Of a DNA stretch of 64,000 nucleotides, positions 19,559-29,344 are shown in pieces; position 1 is the stretch's first letter, and each line of letters begins with the position of its first letter. The stretch is from Chromobacterium violaceum ATCC 12472. GTDB taxonomy: Bacteria; Pseudomonadota; Gammaproteobacteria; Burkholderiales; Chromobacteriaceae. The stretch covers positions 1,869,752 through 1,933,751 of the forward strand of contig NC_005085.1 in the NCBI RefSeq assembly GCF_000007705.1, in the 5' to 3' direction. The notes below the pieces were generated by a model that did no database searches, was not told the origin of the DNA, and was given only the letters and a program-made list of their open reading frames with translations. The translations under genes and the position numbers were made by a program.

Positions 19559-20410
19559 ATGGTGGAACGCATTGTCGGCGTGAAAGAAGGGGACAAGGGC
19601 CTGGTGAGCAGGCTGGAGGCGGGCGCGGTGCTGCATGTGCCGGATTTCGGCTTTACGCTCAGCGCCGCCGAGCAGGCGCTGCTGAACCCGGCCATCGCCG
19701 ATCCCAAGCGCAAGAACATCAGCCTGGAACCGAACAACGGCGCGCTGCATGGCGTGCTGGGCGGCGACGATGCCCAGCGGGCGGTGAGGGCGTTGATTTC
19801 CCGCTACCAGCACGCCGCGGCCGATCTGTTGGCCCGGGTGCTGCCGGAATACCAGGGCAAGACGCGCGCCGCCCCGACTAGCCTGCGTCTGGTTCGGGTG
19901 GAGGATCGCAAGACCTCGTGGCGCAAGGACGACAGCCGCCTGCACGTGGACGCCTTTCCATCCCGCCCCACCTACGGCGAACGCATCCTGCGCGTGTTCT
20001 GCAACATCAATCCGGCGGGCGAGCCGCGGGTGTGGCGCGTCGGCGAACCGTTCGAGGACATGGCCAGGAAGATGCTGCCGCGCGTGCCCGTGCAATGGCC
20101 CGGCTCGGCAGCGCTGCTGGCGGCGCTGAAGATCACCAAGCGCAAGCGCAGCGGCTACGACCACATCATGCTGCACCTGCATGACGCGATGAAGGCGGAC
20201 CTGGAGTATCAGAAAAATTGCCCGCAGGAGACGGTGCCGTTCGCGCCCGGCGGCGCCTGGATCTGCTTCTCCGACCACGCGTCGCACGCGGTGATGTCCG
20301 GCCAGTTCATGCTGGAGCAGACGCTGTGGCTGCCGTTGGAGAAGATGGATGATCCGGCCAAGTCGCCGCTGCGGCAGCTGGAGCGCTTGACGGGCAGAAC
20401 GCTGGCCTGA
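19559..20410 (+). CDS. kdoO: Kdo hydroxylase (Fe(II)/2-oxoglutarate dioxygenase)
   Basis: This enzyme hydroxylates C3 of Kdo in lipid A-Kdo to give Ko, a lipopolysaccharide core modification known from Burkholderia and Yersinia. It has 283 residues. The family signature YGERILRVFCNINPAGEPRV is clear. Iron ligands are probably His129 and Asp131 (RLHVDAF) plus a His in SDHASHAVMSGQF (residue 240 or 243). The ATG at 19559 is chosen for its upstream AGGAGA; the open frame extends 21 bases further. It stands alone between ygiQ (divergent) and the GNAT gene. The gene name follows family similarity. Confidence 0.85.
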   Translation: MVERIVGVKEGDKGLVSRLEAGAVLHVPDFGFTLSAAEQALLNPAIADPKRKNISLEPNNGALHGVLGGDDAQRAVRALISRYQHAAADLLARVLPEYQGKTRAAPTSLRLVRVEDRKTSWRKDDSRLHVDAFPSRPTYGERILRVFCNINPAGEPRVWRVGEPFEDMARKMLPRVPVQWPGSAALLAALKITKRKRSGYDHIMLHLHDAMKADLEYQKNCPQETVPFAPGGAWICFSDHASHAVMSGQFMLEQTLWLPLEKMDDPAKSPLRQLERLTGRTLA

Positions 20411-20552
20411 GTGCGTCACCTGTCCATAAGGATAGGTAAAACAGATTGCTATTCTGTAGCAGAATCAATATGTCCTTGCGATCCGGCGGCGCGTTTTCGC
20501 GTGCCGGACGTCTTGTTTCCCACCTTGAACCATAAGAAACGGCCGCACGAGC

Positions 20553-21263
20553 ATGCATTCCCCGCAGATATCCCCGCCCATCGCTCCCTCAACCCCGCTC
20601 TTGGCCGGATGGCGTTCCGCCGGCAAGGCGCCGGAAGCCGCCATCCGCGGCGAAGCCGTGTCCCTGCAGCCGCTGGATGCGCCGCGCCACGGCGCCGCGC
20701 TGTTCAGGCTGTTTGCCGGCGATGATTCGCACTGGGAGCATCTGCCGTATGGCCCCTTCGAGGATGAGGACGCTTTCATCACCTGGCTGGCGCTGACGGT
20801 GGCGCAGTCGGACACCGCGCTGTACGTCGTTTGCGCCAAGGATTCAGACCAGGCGCTCGGTTTCCTGGGTTATCGGCAGATGGTTCAGGCTCATGGGGCG
20901 ATCGAAATCGGCCACGTCAACTTTTCGCCGGCGCTGCGCCGCACCCGTTTGGCCACCGAGGCGGTGTTCCTGTTGCTGAAAACCGCGTTCGAGCTGGGCT
21001 ACCGGCGTTGCGAATGGCGCTGCGACTCGCGCAACGCCGCTTCGGCCGCCGCGGCGCGACGCTTTGGCTTCCAGTTCGAGGGCACCCTGCGGCAGGCGAT
21101 GGTGGTCAAGCGCCGCAATCGGGATACGCATGTGTTTTCCATGCTGGATGGCGAATGGGACGCGCTGAAGCCGGCTTATGCCGCCTATCTGGCAAACGGC
21201 AATTTCAGCGCCGATGGCAAGCAGCGCCGCCCGCTGGCCGATTTCCTGGGCGAGACGCGGTGA
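20553..21263 (+). CDS. GNAT acetyltransferase, RimJ/RimL-like
   Basis: This 236-residue acetyltransferase is of the Acetyltransf_3 type. The first 30 residues are a Pro-rich extension. The core contains IEIGHVNFSPALRRTRLATE (acetyl-CoA motif) and CDSRNAASAAAARRFGFQFEG, followed by the VKRRNRDTHVFSML strand. These features resemble the RimJ/YdaF branch that acetylates protein N-termini or small metabolites; the substrate cannot be told from sequence. Its stop overlaps the GTG of the methyltransferase (GTGA), so the two are translationally coupled. A small palindrome (ATTCTG-TAG-CAGAAT, 20451-20465) lies upstream and might be an operator. Confidence 0.87.
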   Translation: MHSPQISPPIAPSTPLLAGWRSAGKAPEAAIRGEAVSLQPLDAPRHGAALFRLFAGDDSHWEHLPYGPFEDEDAFITWLALTVAQSDTALYVVCAKDSDQALGFLGYRQMVQAHGAIEIGHVNFSPALRRTRLATEAVFLLLKTAFELGYRRCEWRCDSRNAASAAAARRFGFQFEGTLRQAMVVKRRNRDTHVFSMLDGEWDALKPAYAAYLANGNFSADGKQRRPLADFLGETR

Positions 21264-21859
21264 GCCGGCCTGAGCCGCCCGTGAGCCGGGATCCCTGGCT
21301 GGAGCGCTGGCTGCCCTTGTTGCGGGAGGCGGGCGGACAAGGGCCGGTGCTGGAGATAGGGTGCGGAGAGGGGGAAGATTCGCGGGCGCTGGCGGAGGCG
21401 GGGGTGCGGCTGATCGCTTTCGACCTGTCGGCCGACGCGGTGGCCGCGGCATCGGCCCGCGCGCCCGGCGCCAGATTCGTTTGCCAGGATGTCAGGCAAG
21501 CCTTTCCCCTGGGTGGCGAGAGGGCCGGCGCGGTAGTGGCCAGCCTGTCCCTGCATTACTTCCCTTGGGATGAAACAGTGGAGATCGTGGAGCGCATCCG
21601 CGACTGCCTGCCGCCCGGCGGCAAGCTGTTGTGCCGGCTGAACGCGACTGACGACCACCATTACGGCGCCAGCGGCCATCCTGAGATCGCGCCCGATTTT
21701 TATCTGGTCGATGGCGAGCCCAAGCGCTTTTTCGACGAGCGGTCGGCGCGCGCGCTGTTCGCCGACGGCTGGCGCATTCTGTCGCTGGAGCATCGCGTCA
21801 GCGGCAAGTACGCGCTGCCCAAGGCTTTGTGGGAGGCCGCGCTGGAAAAGACCGGTTGA
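21260..21859 (+). CDS. Class I SAM-dependent methyltransferase
   Basis: This 199-residue Rossmann-fold methyltransferase starts at the GTG that overlaps the preceding stop. Motif I is [15 protein letters not shown], with the acidic residue LIAFDLS ending strand two, then [12 protein letters not shown] and [14 protein letters not shown] (motif IV region). The family is close to the TehB/small-molecule type. The acceptor substrate is unknown; coupling to an acetyltransferase suggests a joint detoxification or modification role, but only by proximity. Immediately downstream lies the glnS promoter region with a TACAAT at 21921. Confidence 0.85.
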   Translation: MSRPEPPVSRDPWLERWLPLLREAGGQGPVLEIGCGEGEDSRALAEAGVRLIAFDLSADAVAAASARAPGARFVCQDVRQAFPLGGERAGAVVASLSLHYFPWDETVEIVERIRDCLPPGGKLLCRLNATDDHHYGASGHPEIAPDFYLVDGEPKRFFDERSARALFADGWRILSLEHRVSGKYALPKALWEAALEKTG

Positions 21860-21959
21860 AGCGGCTTGGTCGGTGCGCGCGGCGAATCCGGTCATTGGCG
21901 AAAATGCTGGAAAAATCGGTTACAATGCCCGATTCGCTATCCATACCCACAGCCAGAAC

Positions 21960-23642
21960 ATGAGCACGGAAAACAACGCGCCGGTTGTCAACAACTTCAT
22001 TCGCAGCATCATCGACGAGGATTTGGCCACCGGCCGCCGCAGCTCGGTGGTGACCCGCTTCCCGCCCGAGCCGAACGGCTTCGCCCACATCGGCCACGCC
22101 AAGGCGATCTGCATCAACTTCGGCCTGGCCGAGGACTACAACGGCCAGTGCAATCTGCGCATGGACGACACCAATCCGGAAAAGGAATCGGACGAGTTCG
22201 TCGAGGCGTTCAAGCAGGACATCTCCTGGCTGGGCTTCAAGTGGAACGGCGAGGTGCGCTACGCATCCGACTACTTCGACCGCCTGTACGACTACGCGGT
22301 GGAGTTGATCCAGGCCGGCAAGGCCTACGTGGACGACCTGTCCGCCGAGGAAATGCGCCAGTACCGCGGCAATCTGACCGAGCCGGGCAAGAACAGCCCC
22401 TACCGCGACCGCACGCCGGAAGAGAACCTGGACCTGTTCACCCGCATGAAGAACGGCGAGTTCCCGGATGGCAGCAAGACGCTGCGCCTGAAGATCGATA
22501 TGGCTTCCGGCAACATCAATCTGCGCGATCCGGCCATCTACCGTATCCGCCGCGTGCATCACCATCGCACTGGGGACAAGTGGTGCATCTACCCGATGTA
22601 CGACTACACCCACTGCATCTCCGACGCGATCGAGGGCATCACCCATTCGCTGTGCTCGCTGGAGTTCGAGGACCACCGCCCGCTGTACGACTGGGTGCTG
22701 GACAACATCAGCATCGAGCACCATCCGCAGCAGATCGAATTCTCGCGCCTGGAACTGCTGTACGCGCTGACCTCCAAACGCAAGCTGCAGGCGCTGGTCA
22801 ACGACGGCGCCGTCACCGGCTGGGACGATCCGCGCATGCCCACCATCGCCGGCATGCGCCGCCGCGGCTACAGCCCGGCCGGCATCAAGCTGTTCGCCCA
22901 GCGCATCGGCGTGTCGAAGAGCGAAAACATCATCGACATGGCCATCCTGGAAGGCGCGGTGCGCGAGACGCTGGAAAACGATTCGCCGCGCGTGATGGCC
23001 GTGGTCAATCCGCTGAAAGTGACGCTGACCAACTACGACGCCGCCGTCACCGCCAGCCGCAGCGCGCCGTTCCACCCGCACCATCCGGAATTCGGCGAGC
23101 GCGACGTGCCGATCGCCCGCGAGATCTGGATCGAGCGCGACGACTTCGCCGAAACGCCGCCGCCGAAGTGGCAGCGCCTGACCGCCGGCGGCGAAGTGCG
23201 CCTGCGCTACTCGTACGTGATCAAGTGCGACGAGGTGGTGAAGGACGCCGCCGACGAGATCGTCGAGCTGAAGTGCTCGATCGACCACGACACGCTGGGC
23301 AAGAACCCGGAAGGCCGCAAGGTCAAGGGCGTGATCCACTGGGTGTCGGCCGAGCATGCGATCCAGGCCGACGTGCGCTGGTACGAGCGCCTGTTCACCG
23401 AGCAGCGTCCGGACGCGGTGCGCGGCGAGGACGGCGAATACGTCGATTTCCGCCAGTTCCTGAACCCGGAGTCGCTGAAACTGGTGCCGGCCTATGTCGA
23501 GGCCTCGGTGCTGCAGGCGGAGCCGGAGTCGCGTTTCCAGTTCGAGCGTCTGGGCTACTTCGTCACCGACCGCTACGAGCACCGGAAGGGCGACAAGGCG
23601 GTGTTCAACCGCACCGTCGGGCTGAAAGACAGCTGGAAGTAA
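21960..23642 (+). CDS. glnS: Glutaminyl-tRNA synthetase
   Basis: This class Ic aminoacyl-tRNA synthetase charges tRNA-Gln with glutamine. The 560-residue length is normal (E. coli 554). The HIGH signature appears in [15 protein letters not shown] and the KMSKS counterpart in [10 protein letters not shown]. The C-terminal anticodon-binding beta barrels are intact. The start [10 protein letters not shown] is preferred over an upstream in-frame start at 21711 that lies inside the methyltransferase gene. Presence of GlnRS fits a proteobacterium that uses the direct rather than the transamidation route for Gln-tRNA. Confidence 0.97.
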   Translation: MSTENNAPVVNNFIRSIIDEDLATGRRSSVVTRFPPEPNGFAHIGHAKAICINFGLAEDYNGQCNLRMDDTNPEKESDEFVEAFKQDISWLGFKWNGEVRYASDYFDRLYDYAVELIQAGKAYVDDLSAEEMRQYRGNLTEPGKNSPYRDRTPEENLDLFTRMKNGEFPDGSKTLRLKIDMASGNINLRDPAIYRIRRVHHHRTGDKWCIYPMYDYTHCISDAIEGITHSLCSLEFEDHRPLYDWVLDNISIEHHPQQIEFSRLELLYALTSKRKLQALVNDGAVTGWDDPRMPTIAGMRRRGYSPAGIKLFAQRIGVSKSENIIDMAILEGAVRETLENDSPRVMAVVNPLKVTLTNYDAAVTASRSAPFHPHHPEFGERDVPIAREIWIERDDFAETPPPKWQRLTAGGEVRLRYSYVIKCDEVVKDAADEIVELKCSIDHDTLGKNPEGRKVKGVIHWVSAEHAIQADVRWYERLFTEQRPDAVRGEDGEYVDFRQFLNPESLKLVPAYVEASVLQAEPESRFQFERLGYFVTDRYEHRKGDKAVFNRTVGLKDSWK

Positions 23643-23739
23643 ATCACCGCAGCACTGCCGGATGGCGAGCCCCAGGGTTCGCCATTTTTGCATGCGGAAG
23701 CCGTTTCCGCGCGCGAGGCCCGGCCTACCAGGAGAAAAA

Positions 23740-25386
23740 ATGCGCACCGAGCTCAAATCCATCGCCGTATCCCTGCTGGCCGCCGGCCTGCTGTCCGCCT
23801 GCGCCACCCCGCCGGGCAAGGGCAATTACGAAAGCGGCAAGACCTACAAGATCACCATCCTGCACACCAACGACCACCACGGCCGCTTCTGGCCGAACAG
23901 CGACGGCGAGTACGGCCTCGCCGCGCAGAAGACGGTGGTGGACGCGGTGCGCGCCGAGGTGAAGGCCGACGGCGGCTACATGCTGCTGCTGTCCGGCGGG
24001 GACATCAACACCGGGGTGCCGGAATCCGATCTGCAGAATGCCGAGCCGGACTTCCGCGGCATGGACCGCATCGGCTACGACGCGATGGCGGTCGGCAACC
24101 ACGAGTTCGACAAGCCGGTGCCGGTGCTGATGCAGCAGCGCAAGTGGATCAACTTCCCGATGCTGTCCGCCAACATCTACCAGGACGGCAAACGGATGTT
24201 CGATCCTTACGCCATGTTCAACCTGGGCGGCGTCAAGGTGGCGGTGATGGGCCTGACCACCGACGATACCGCCAAGATGGTGAATCCGGCGCAGATCAAG
24301 GGCATCGAATTCAAAAGCCCGATCGCCGAGGCCGCCGCGCTGGTGCCGGAGTTGCGCCAGAAGGCCGACATTGTCATCGCCGCCACCCATATGGGCCATT
24401 ACGCCGACGGCAATCACGGCGTCAACGCGCCGGGCGACGTGGAGATGGCGCGCGCGGTGAAGGGGCTGGACCTGATCGTCGGCGGCCATAGCCAGAATCC
24501 GGTGTGCATGAAGGCTGAGAACGTCCGCGACGACGCCTACGTGCCGGGCGCGCCTTGCGCGCCGGACCGCCAGAACGGCGCCTGGATCGTGCAGGCGCAC
24601 GAGTGGGGCAAGTACGTCGGCCGCGCCGATTTCGAGTTCCGCAACGGCAAGCTCAAGCTGGTCAAATACCAGCTGATTCCGGTCAATCTGAAAAAGACGG
24701 TGAAGACCGCCGACGGCAAGACCGAGAAAGTGCCGTACACCGAGCTGATTCCAGAGGACGGCAAGCTGCGCAGCTTCCTCAAGGCCTACCAGGACAAGGG
24801 CCAGGCGGAGCTGGGCGTCAAAGTGGGCGAGCTGTCGGCCAAGCTGGAGGGCGACCGTTCCGTGGTGCGCGGCCAGCCCACCAATCTGGGCGTGTTCGTC
24901 GGCGAGGCGATGATGGCCAGGACCCAGGCCGACTTCGCGGTGATCAACTCCGGCGGCATCCGCGACTCGCTGCCGGCCGGCGTGGTCAGCTACAAGGACG
25001 TGCTCAAGGTGTTCCCGTTCGGCAGCACCTTGGCCTACGTCGACATGAGCGGGGCCGAGGCGCTGGATTACCTGAAGGCCGCGGCGCGGATGACGCCGGG
25101 CGCGGGCGCCTTCGCCCAGTTCGCCGGCGTGAAGCTGCGCATCGTCGGCGGCGAGCTGCAGCGGGCGGAGGCGGGCGGCAAGGCCATCGTGCCGACCGGT
25201 CGCTACCGGGTGGCGATCAATAGCTTCATGGCCTCCGGCGGCGATGGTTACCCGAAAATGGTCGACCATCCGGGCTATGTGAATACCGGCTTCGTCGACG
25301 CCGAAGTGCTCAAGGATTACGTGGCCAGGCATTCGCCTATCCAGGCCGCTCGTTACGCGCCGGCCGACGCGGTGGTGCGCCAGTAG
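23740..25386 (+). CDS. UshA/NutA-like 5'-nucleotidase, predicted lipoprotein
   Basis: This extracytoplasmic metallophosphoesterase cleaves UDP-sugars and nucleotides to nucleosides. It has 548 residues, like E. coli UshA (550). A lipoprotein signal precedes Cys21 (GLLSAC), so it should be membrane-anchored rather than free in the periplasm. The N-terminal metallophosphatase domain shows ILHTNDHHGRFW, GGDINTG, GNHEFD and GGHSQNP; the C-terminal nucleotidase domain ends with SFMASGGDGYPKM. The start follows AGGAGA. The anchored form resembles Vibrio NutA. It appears to be transcribed alone. Confidence 0.92.
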   Translation: MRTELKSIAVSLLAAGLLSACATPPGKGNYESGKTYKITILHTNDHHGRFWPNSDGEYGLAAQKTVVDAVRAEVKADGGYMLLLSGGDINTGVPESDLQNAEPDFRGMDRIGYDAMAVGNHEFDKPVPVLMQQRKWINFPMLSANIYQDGKRMFDPYAMFNLGGVKVAVMGLTTDDTAKMVNPAQIKGIEFKSPIAEAAALVPELRQKADIVIAATHMGHYADGNHGVNAPGDVEMARAVKGLDLIVGGHSQNPVCMKAENVRDDAYVPGAPCAPDRQNGAWIVQAHEWGKYVGRADFEFRNGKLKLVKYQLIPVNLKKTVKTADGKTEKVPYTELIPEDGKLRSFLKAYQDKGQAELGVKVGELSAKLEGDRSVVRGQPTNLGVFVGEAMMARTQADFAVINSGGIRDSLPAGVVSYKDVLKVFPFGSTLAYVDMSGAEALDYLKAAARMTPGAGAFAQFAGVKLRIVGGELQRAEAGGKAIVPTGRYRVAINSFMASGGDGYPKMVDHPGYVNTGFVDAEVLKDYVARHSPIQAARYAPADAVVRQ

Positions 25387-25585
25387 GCGCCGAGTCGGCC
25401 GCGGTGTTTGCACGCGGCGCGGAACTAGCCCTTAGTACTGGTGTGGGGTTCCGGAGGGTGGTCTAGCCTGACTGGGCCGGACGCGGCTTCGTTCGCGGAC
25501 GGCGCAGCTGCCCCGCCGCGCCGTCGGCGCCGCTTGAGAGCGGCGGTTTCGGCATGCGGGGCTCACTCTTGGCAAAGGAGTTACC

Positions 25586-25930
25586 ATGGCTCAGCAAGGC
25601 GTGTTCACGCTTCCCGCCCGCATCAATTTCGGCGTCACCGTTCTGGTCAATTCCGCGGCGACTCAGCATGTCGAAATCTTTGTCGATAATGAGCCGCGCG
25701 CCGCTTTCAGCGGCGTAGGCACCGGCGACAACAATCTGGGCACCAAGGTCATCAACTCTGGTTCCGGCAATGTTCGGGTGCAGATTACTGCCAACGGCAG
25801 GCAGTCCGACCTGGTATCCAGCCAGCTTGTCCTGGCCAACAAGCTGAATCTGGCCGTGGTTGGTTCCGAGGATGGTACCGACATGGACTACAACGACTCC
25901 ATCGTCATCCTGAACTGGCCGCTGGGCTGA
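25586..25930 (+). CDS. lecB: LecB-type (PA-IIL/CV-IIL) fucose- and mannose-binding lectin
   Basis: This small calcium-dependent lectin of 114 residues belongs to the Pseudomonas LecB family, and I recall it as essentially the C. violaceum lectin CV-IIL. QGVFTLPARINFGVT opens the fold; the acidic calcium loop is DGTDMDYND and the C-terminal Gly (NWPLG) completes the neighbouring subunit's site. The specificity loop after Asn is SAA (VNSAATQH), which in this family favours fucose. It has no signal peptide, as in its relatives. In C. violaceum lectin production is quorum-controlled; I found no convincing CviR box in 25387-25585. It has its own terminator. Confidence 0.96.
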   Translation: MAQQGVFTLPARINFGVTVLVNSAATQHVEIFVDNEPRAAFSGVGTGDNNLGTKVINSGSGNVRVQITANGRQSDLVSSQLVLANKLNLAVVGSEDGTDMDYNDSIVILNWPLG

Positions 25931-25946
25931 TCCGGCGCGCAAGCGC

Positions 25947-25978
25947 AGCCCCGCCATGGCGGCGGGGCTTTTCTTTTG
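25947..25978 (+). terminator. Terminator after lecB
   Basis: AGCCCCGCC pairs with GGCGGGGCT around a five-base loop and is followed by TTTTCTTTT, 17 bases after the lectin stop. Confidence 0.9.
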
Positions 25979-26160
25979 TCCCTCCGTGTAGCGCCGACGC
26001 TACTTTTCTTGCGGTTTGCCGCCGGTCAAGGAAGCGTTTTTTGCCGCGGCTCTGCGGCTTGAGGCTGTTCTCGGGCCAGTGGTATGGTGGTGGCGTTAGC
26101 AGCGTAGGCGTGCTGTCGGCCTTTGCGCTGCCCAGATTGTCCACTTTTCAGGTTGCGATC

Positions 26161-27378
26161 ATGACCAAGCCAAGAGCCGTATATCTGCAATCCGGCGGAC
26201 CCACCGCCGTTCTGAACGCTTCCGCCCAGGGCGCGATTGAAACCGCGCGTCGCCTCGGCCTTTCCTTGTACGCCGCTTACGATGGCCTGGCGGGATTGCT
26301 GGATGGCCGCCTGTGCGATACCGACGGCGTGTCCGACACCGCCATCGCCCAGCTGGCCTTCATGCCCGGCGGCAGCTTCGGCGTCAGCCGCCGCATGATA
26401 GGCACGTTCGAGGAAGCGCCGGAAGACTGGCTGCGGCTGCGCGACGTGCTGGCCAAGCACGACATCCACTACCTGCTGATCAACGGCGGCAACGGTTCGC
26501 TGGGCTGCGCCGAGCGCCTGGTCGATTTCGAAAAGCACACCGGCTACAAGCTGGGCGTGATCGGCATCCCCAAGACCATAGACAACGACCTGGTCGGCAC
26601 CGACAACAGCCCCGGCTACGGCTCCTCCGCCAAATTCCTGGCCAGCGCGATGCGCGAGGTCGGCCTGGACATGACCAGTATGGGCTGGGGCCGGGTGTTC
26701 ATCATGGAAACCATGGGCCGCCACACCGGCTGGCTGGCGGCCGCCTGCGCCGCCGCCTCCCGCAATCCGCACGAAGCGCCGCATTTGCTGCTGTTGCCCG
26801 AGGTGCCGTTCGACCAGGCGCGCTTCCTGGCGGCGCTGGACGCCAGCCTGGCGAAGTACGGCCAGTGCGCGATCGCGGTGGCCGAAGGCATCACCGGCCA
26901 GGACGGCCGCTTCGTCGCCGAGGCCAAGAAGTCCGAAACCTACGGCCACGAGCAACTGGGCGGCGCCGGCCACTGGCTGGCCCAGCTGATCCTGCGCGAG
27001 CGCGGCATCTCCGCCCACGTGGCGCAGGTGGACTATCTGCAGCGCGCCGGCGGCCACCTGGCTTCCGCCACCGACGTCCGCCAGGCCTACGTGATGGGCG
27101 AGAGGGCGGTGGAGTGGCTGCTGGCCGGCAAGACCGGCCTGATGGCCGGCATCAGGCGGCTGAACGACCATCCTTACTGCTGGGACGTGGCCGAAGTGCC
27201 GCTGTCGGCGGTGGGCGACAAGGAGAAGCGGCTGCCGCCGGAGTTCATCGGCGCCGACGGCTTCAGCGTCACCCAGGCTTTCCTGGACTACGTGAAGCCG
27301 TTGATAGAGGGCGAGCGCATCCCGCCGTTCAAGGACGGCTTGCCGGACTACCGCCCGATCGCCTGGCCGCGGGTCTGA
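26161..27378 (+). CDS. 6-phosphofructokinase with a mixed ATP/PPi signature
   Basis: This enzyme phosphorylates fructose 6-phosphate in glycolysis; if PPi-dependent, the reaction is reversible. It has 405 residues, the length of the PPi-type family in beta- and gammaproteobacteria. Conserved blocks are LQSGGPTAVLNAS, NGGNGS (about residue 107), PKTIDND (about 136) and METMGRHTGW. Lys in PKTIDND is the PPi-type residue, while the Gly after the Asn in GGNGS is ATP-like, and the usual Asp of GGDGS/GGDDS is Asn. The phosphoryl donor is therefore undecided. The start at 26161 lies at the family-conserved N-terminus. Confidence 0.9.
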   Translation: MTKPRAVYLQSGGPTAVLNASAQGAIETARRLGLSLYAAYDGLAGLLDGRLCDTDGVSDTAIAQLAFMPGGSFGVSRRMIGTFEEAPEDWLRLRDVLAKHDIHYLLINGGNGSLGCAERLVDFEKHTGYKLGVIGIPKTIDNDLVGTDNSPGYGSSAKFLASAMREVGLDMTSMGWGRVFIMETMGRHTGWLAAACAAASRNPHEAPHLLLLPEVPFDQARFLAALDASLAKYGQCAIAVAEGITGQDGRFVAEAKKSETYGHEQLGGAGHWLAQLILRERGISAHVAQVDYLQRAGGHLASATDVRQAYVMGERAVEWLLAGKTGLMAGIRRLNDHPYCWDVAEVPLSAVGDKEKRLPPEFIGADGFSVTQAFLDYVKPLIEGERIPPFKDGLPDYRPIAWPRV

Positions 27379-27397
27379 GCGGGATCGAACGGCGAAG

Positions 27398-27430
27398 CGG
27401 CCGCCGCGTCGAGAGGCGCGGCGGCCGTTT
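27398..27430 (+). terminator. Hairpin terminator candidate after the phosphofructokinase gene
   Basis: An 11-bp GC stem (CGGCCGCCGCG with its complement at 27417-27427) with an eight-base loop is followed by only TTT. The stem is strong but the T tract is short, so it may be an attenuator or RNA-stability hairpin. Confidence 0.55.
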
Positions 27431-27531
27431 GCGCATTTCAGCGCGTAATGTCGCGGCTCGAATGACAGAAGCCGGCGCCGCTCTGTTACAATCTCTTTCC
27501 TTTGAATCATCAACCATAGGTTTTTTTGATC

Positions 27532-28905
27532 ATGCTGAGCCTGTACAACACACTGACCCGCCAGAAGGAAGCGTTCAAACCCATCGAACCCGGCAAAGTG
27601 AGCATGTACGTCTGTGGCATGACCGTTTACGACCTCTGTCACATCGGCCACGCGCGCATGCTGGCTGCTTTCGACGTGATCTACCGCTGGCTGAAGGCCT
27701 CCGGCTACGATGTGAACTACGTGCGCAACATCACCGACATCGAAGACAAGATCATCAAGCGCGCGCTGGAGCGCGGCATCACGCCGGAGCAACTGGTGGA
27801 GGAAACCATCGCCGACATGCGCCAGGACGCCGCGGCGCTGGGCCTGCTGCCGCCGACGCACGAGCCGCGCGCCACCCACCACGTGGGCGGCATGGTCGCG
27901 ATGATCGAACAGCTGATCGCCAACGGCAAGGCCTATCCGGCCGCCAACGGCGACGTCTACTACGCGGTGCGCGAATTCGAGGGCTACGGCAAGCTGTCCG
28001 GCCGCACGCTGGACAAGCTGCGCGCCGGCGAGCGCGTGGAAGTGGATCCGAACAAGCGCGACCCGCTGGACTTCGTGCTGTGGAAGGCCGCCAAGCCGGG
28101 CGAGCCGTCCTGGGACAGCCCGTGGGGCAAGGGCCGTCCGGGCTGGCACATCGAGTGCTCGGTGATGAGCTGCCACCATCTGGGCGAGCATTTCGACATC
28201 CACGGCGGCGGCGAGGACCTGCAGTTCCCGCACCATGAAAACGAGATCGCCCAGTCCGAGGGCGCGCACGGCCACCAGTACGTCAACTACTGGCTGCACA
28301 ACGGCTTCATCAATGTCGACGGCGAGAAGATGTCCAAGAGCCTGGGCAATTTCTTCACCATCCGCGACGTGCTGCAGCATTTTGACGGCGAGGTGATCCG
28401 CTTCTTCATCGTGCGCAGCCACTACCGCAGCCCGGTCAACTACACCGACAGCATCCTCAACGACGCCAAGCATGGCCTGACCCGGCTGTACACCGCGCTG
28501 CGCGGCATCGAGCTGCCGACGTCCGATGGCATCGACTGGAACCACGCCTACGCCGCCCGTTTCAAGGCGGCGATGGACGACGACTTCGGCACTTCCGAAG
28601 CGGTGGCGGTGCTGTTCGAGCTGGCCGGCGAAGTGAACAAGAGCCGCGACCCGCAGCTGGCCCGCCTGCTGAAGGACCTGGGCGGTGTGCTGGGCCTGCT
28701 CACGCGCGATCCGGAAGTTTTCCTGCAAGGCGGCGTGGGCGAGGGCGAGCTGTCGGCCGAGCAGGTGGAGGCGCTGATCCAGGCGCGCAAGGACGCGCGC
28801 GCCGCCAAGGACTGGGCCGAATCCGACCGCATCCGCGACGAGCTCACCGCCAAGGGCATCGTGCTGGAGGATGGCGCCGGCGGCACCATCTGGCGCCGCG
28901 CCTGA
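27532..28905 (+). CDS. cysS: Cysteinyl-tRNA synthetase
   Basis: This class Ia synthetase charges tRNA-Cys. It has 457 residues (E. coli 461). The zinc-binding Cys in [18 protein letters not shown], the HIGH motif in the same block and KMSKSLGNF are intact, as are the [15 protein letters not shown] zinc ligands. The ATG at 27532 is used; a TTG two codons upstream is less likely. A -10-like TACAAT lies at 27487 about 40 bases before the start. It reads as monocistronic. Confidence 0.97.
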   Translation: MLSLYNTLTRQKEAFKPIEPGKVSMYVCGMTVYDLCHIGHARMLAAFDVIYRWLKASGYDVNYVRNITDIEDKIIKRALERGITPEQLVEETIADMRQDAAALGLLPPTHEPRATHHVGGMVAMIEQLIANGKAYPAANGDVYYAVREFEGYGKLSGRTLDKLRAGERVEVDPNKRDPLDFVLWKAAKPGEPSWDSPWGKGRPGWHIECSVMSCHHLGEHFDIHGGGEDLQFPHHENEIAQSEGAHGHQYVNYWLHNGFINVDGEKMSKSLGNFFTIRDVLQHFDGEVIRFFIVRSHYRSPVNYTDSILNDAKHGLTRLYTALRGIELPTSDGIDWNHAYAARFKAAMDDDFGTSEAVAVLFELAGEVNKSRDPQLARLLKDLGGVLGLLTRDPEVFLQGGVGEGELSAEQVEALIQARKDARAAKDWAESDRIRDELTAKGIVLEDGAGGTIWRRA

Positions 28906-28926
28906 TCCCGGTTTAGCCGCCAGCGC

Positions 28927-28955
28927 TTGTCAACGGCGGTCAAACGGCGGATAAT
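28927..28955 (+). promoter_or_regulatory. Sigma-70 promoter of rpmE
   Basis: A -35 TTGTCA (28927-28932) and a -10 GATAAT (28950-28955) are separated by exactly 17 bases. Transcription should begin near 28962, about 50 bases before the rpmE start. Confidence 0.7.
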
Positions 28956-29013
28956 GCCATGTTTCGCAAGCAGTACAGGCAAAACCCCTGTACCCGATTT
29001 GAAAGGTAGAGAG

Positions 29014-29229
29014 ATGAAAAACGATATTCACCCGAACTACAAAGAACTGTCCGTGACCTGCTCCTGCGGTCAACAGTTCGTGACCAAGTCCACCATGGGC
29101 AAAGACGCTTTCTCGATCGAAGTGTGCTCCAGCTGCCACCCGTTCTACACTGGCAAGCAGAAGATCGTGGACACCGCCGGTCGCGTGGACAAGTTCAACC
29201 AGAAGTTCGGCAGCTTCTTCAAGCGCTAA
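29014..29229 (+). CDS. rpmE: 50S ribosomal protein L31, zinc-binding form
   Basis: This is a 71-residue ribosomal large-subunit protein. Four cysteines in the pattern CSC...CSSC mark the zinc-containing (C+) form, which stores zinc and is replaced by the C- paralogue under zinc limitation; the paralogue is not in this window. The start follows GGTAGAGAG. A strong promoter and terminator bracket the gene as a single unit. Confidence 0.97.
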   Translation: MKNDIHPNYKELSVTCSCGQQFVTKSTMGKDAFSIEVCSSCHPFYTGKQKIVDTAGRVDKFNQKFGSFFKR

Positions 29230-29253
29230 GCGCGTTGCCGTATCTGGACCCCG

Positions 29254-29281
29254 AAAAAGGCAGCCTGCGGCTGCCTTTTTT
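29254..29281 (+). terminator. Terminator of rpmE
   Basis: AAAAAGGCAGCC and GGCTGCCTTTTTT form a classical hairpin with T tract, beginning 25 bases after the rpmE stop. Confidence 0.9.
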
Positions 29282-29344
29282 CATTCCTGCGCAGCATGCG
29301 TGGGATAATCATCAGATCCTTCGGAACAACAAGGTGGCAAACGG

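Noticed and set aside
21895-21926. glnS promoter (TTGGCG and TACAAT)
   Set aside because: The spacing is 20 bases and the -35 is poor; the -10 is likely real but the pair is not convincing.
21798-23825. Long minus-strand frame opposite glnS
   Set aside because: Antisense shadow of glnS, full of Ala, Arg, Val and His without any domain.
25430-25490. Possible CviR quorum-sensing box (CTGACTGGGCCGGACG) upstream of lecB
   Set aside because: It matches the CTGNCC-N4-GGNCAG form at too few key positions; quorum control of lecB is plausible from biology but not shown here.
26026-28728. A 900-residue minus-strand frame opposite the phosphofructokinase and cysS
   Set aside because: Antisense shadow of two well-supported genes.
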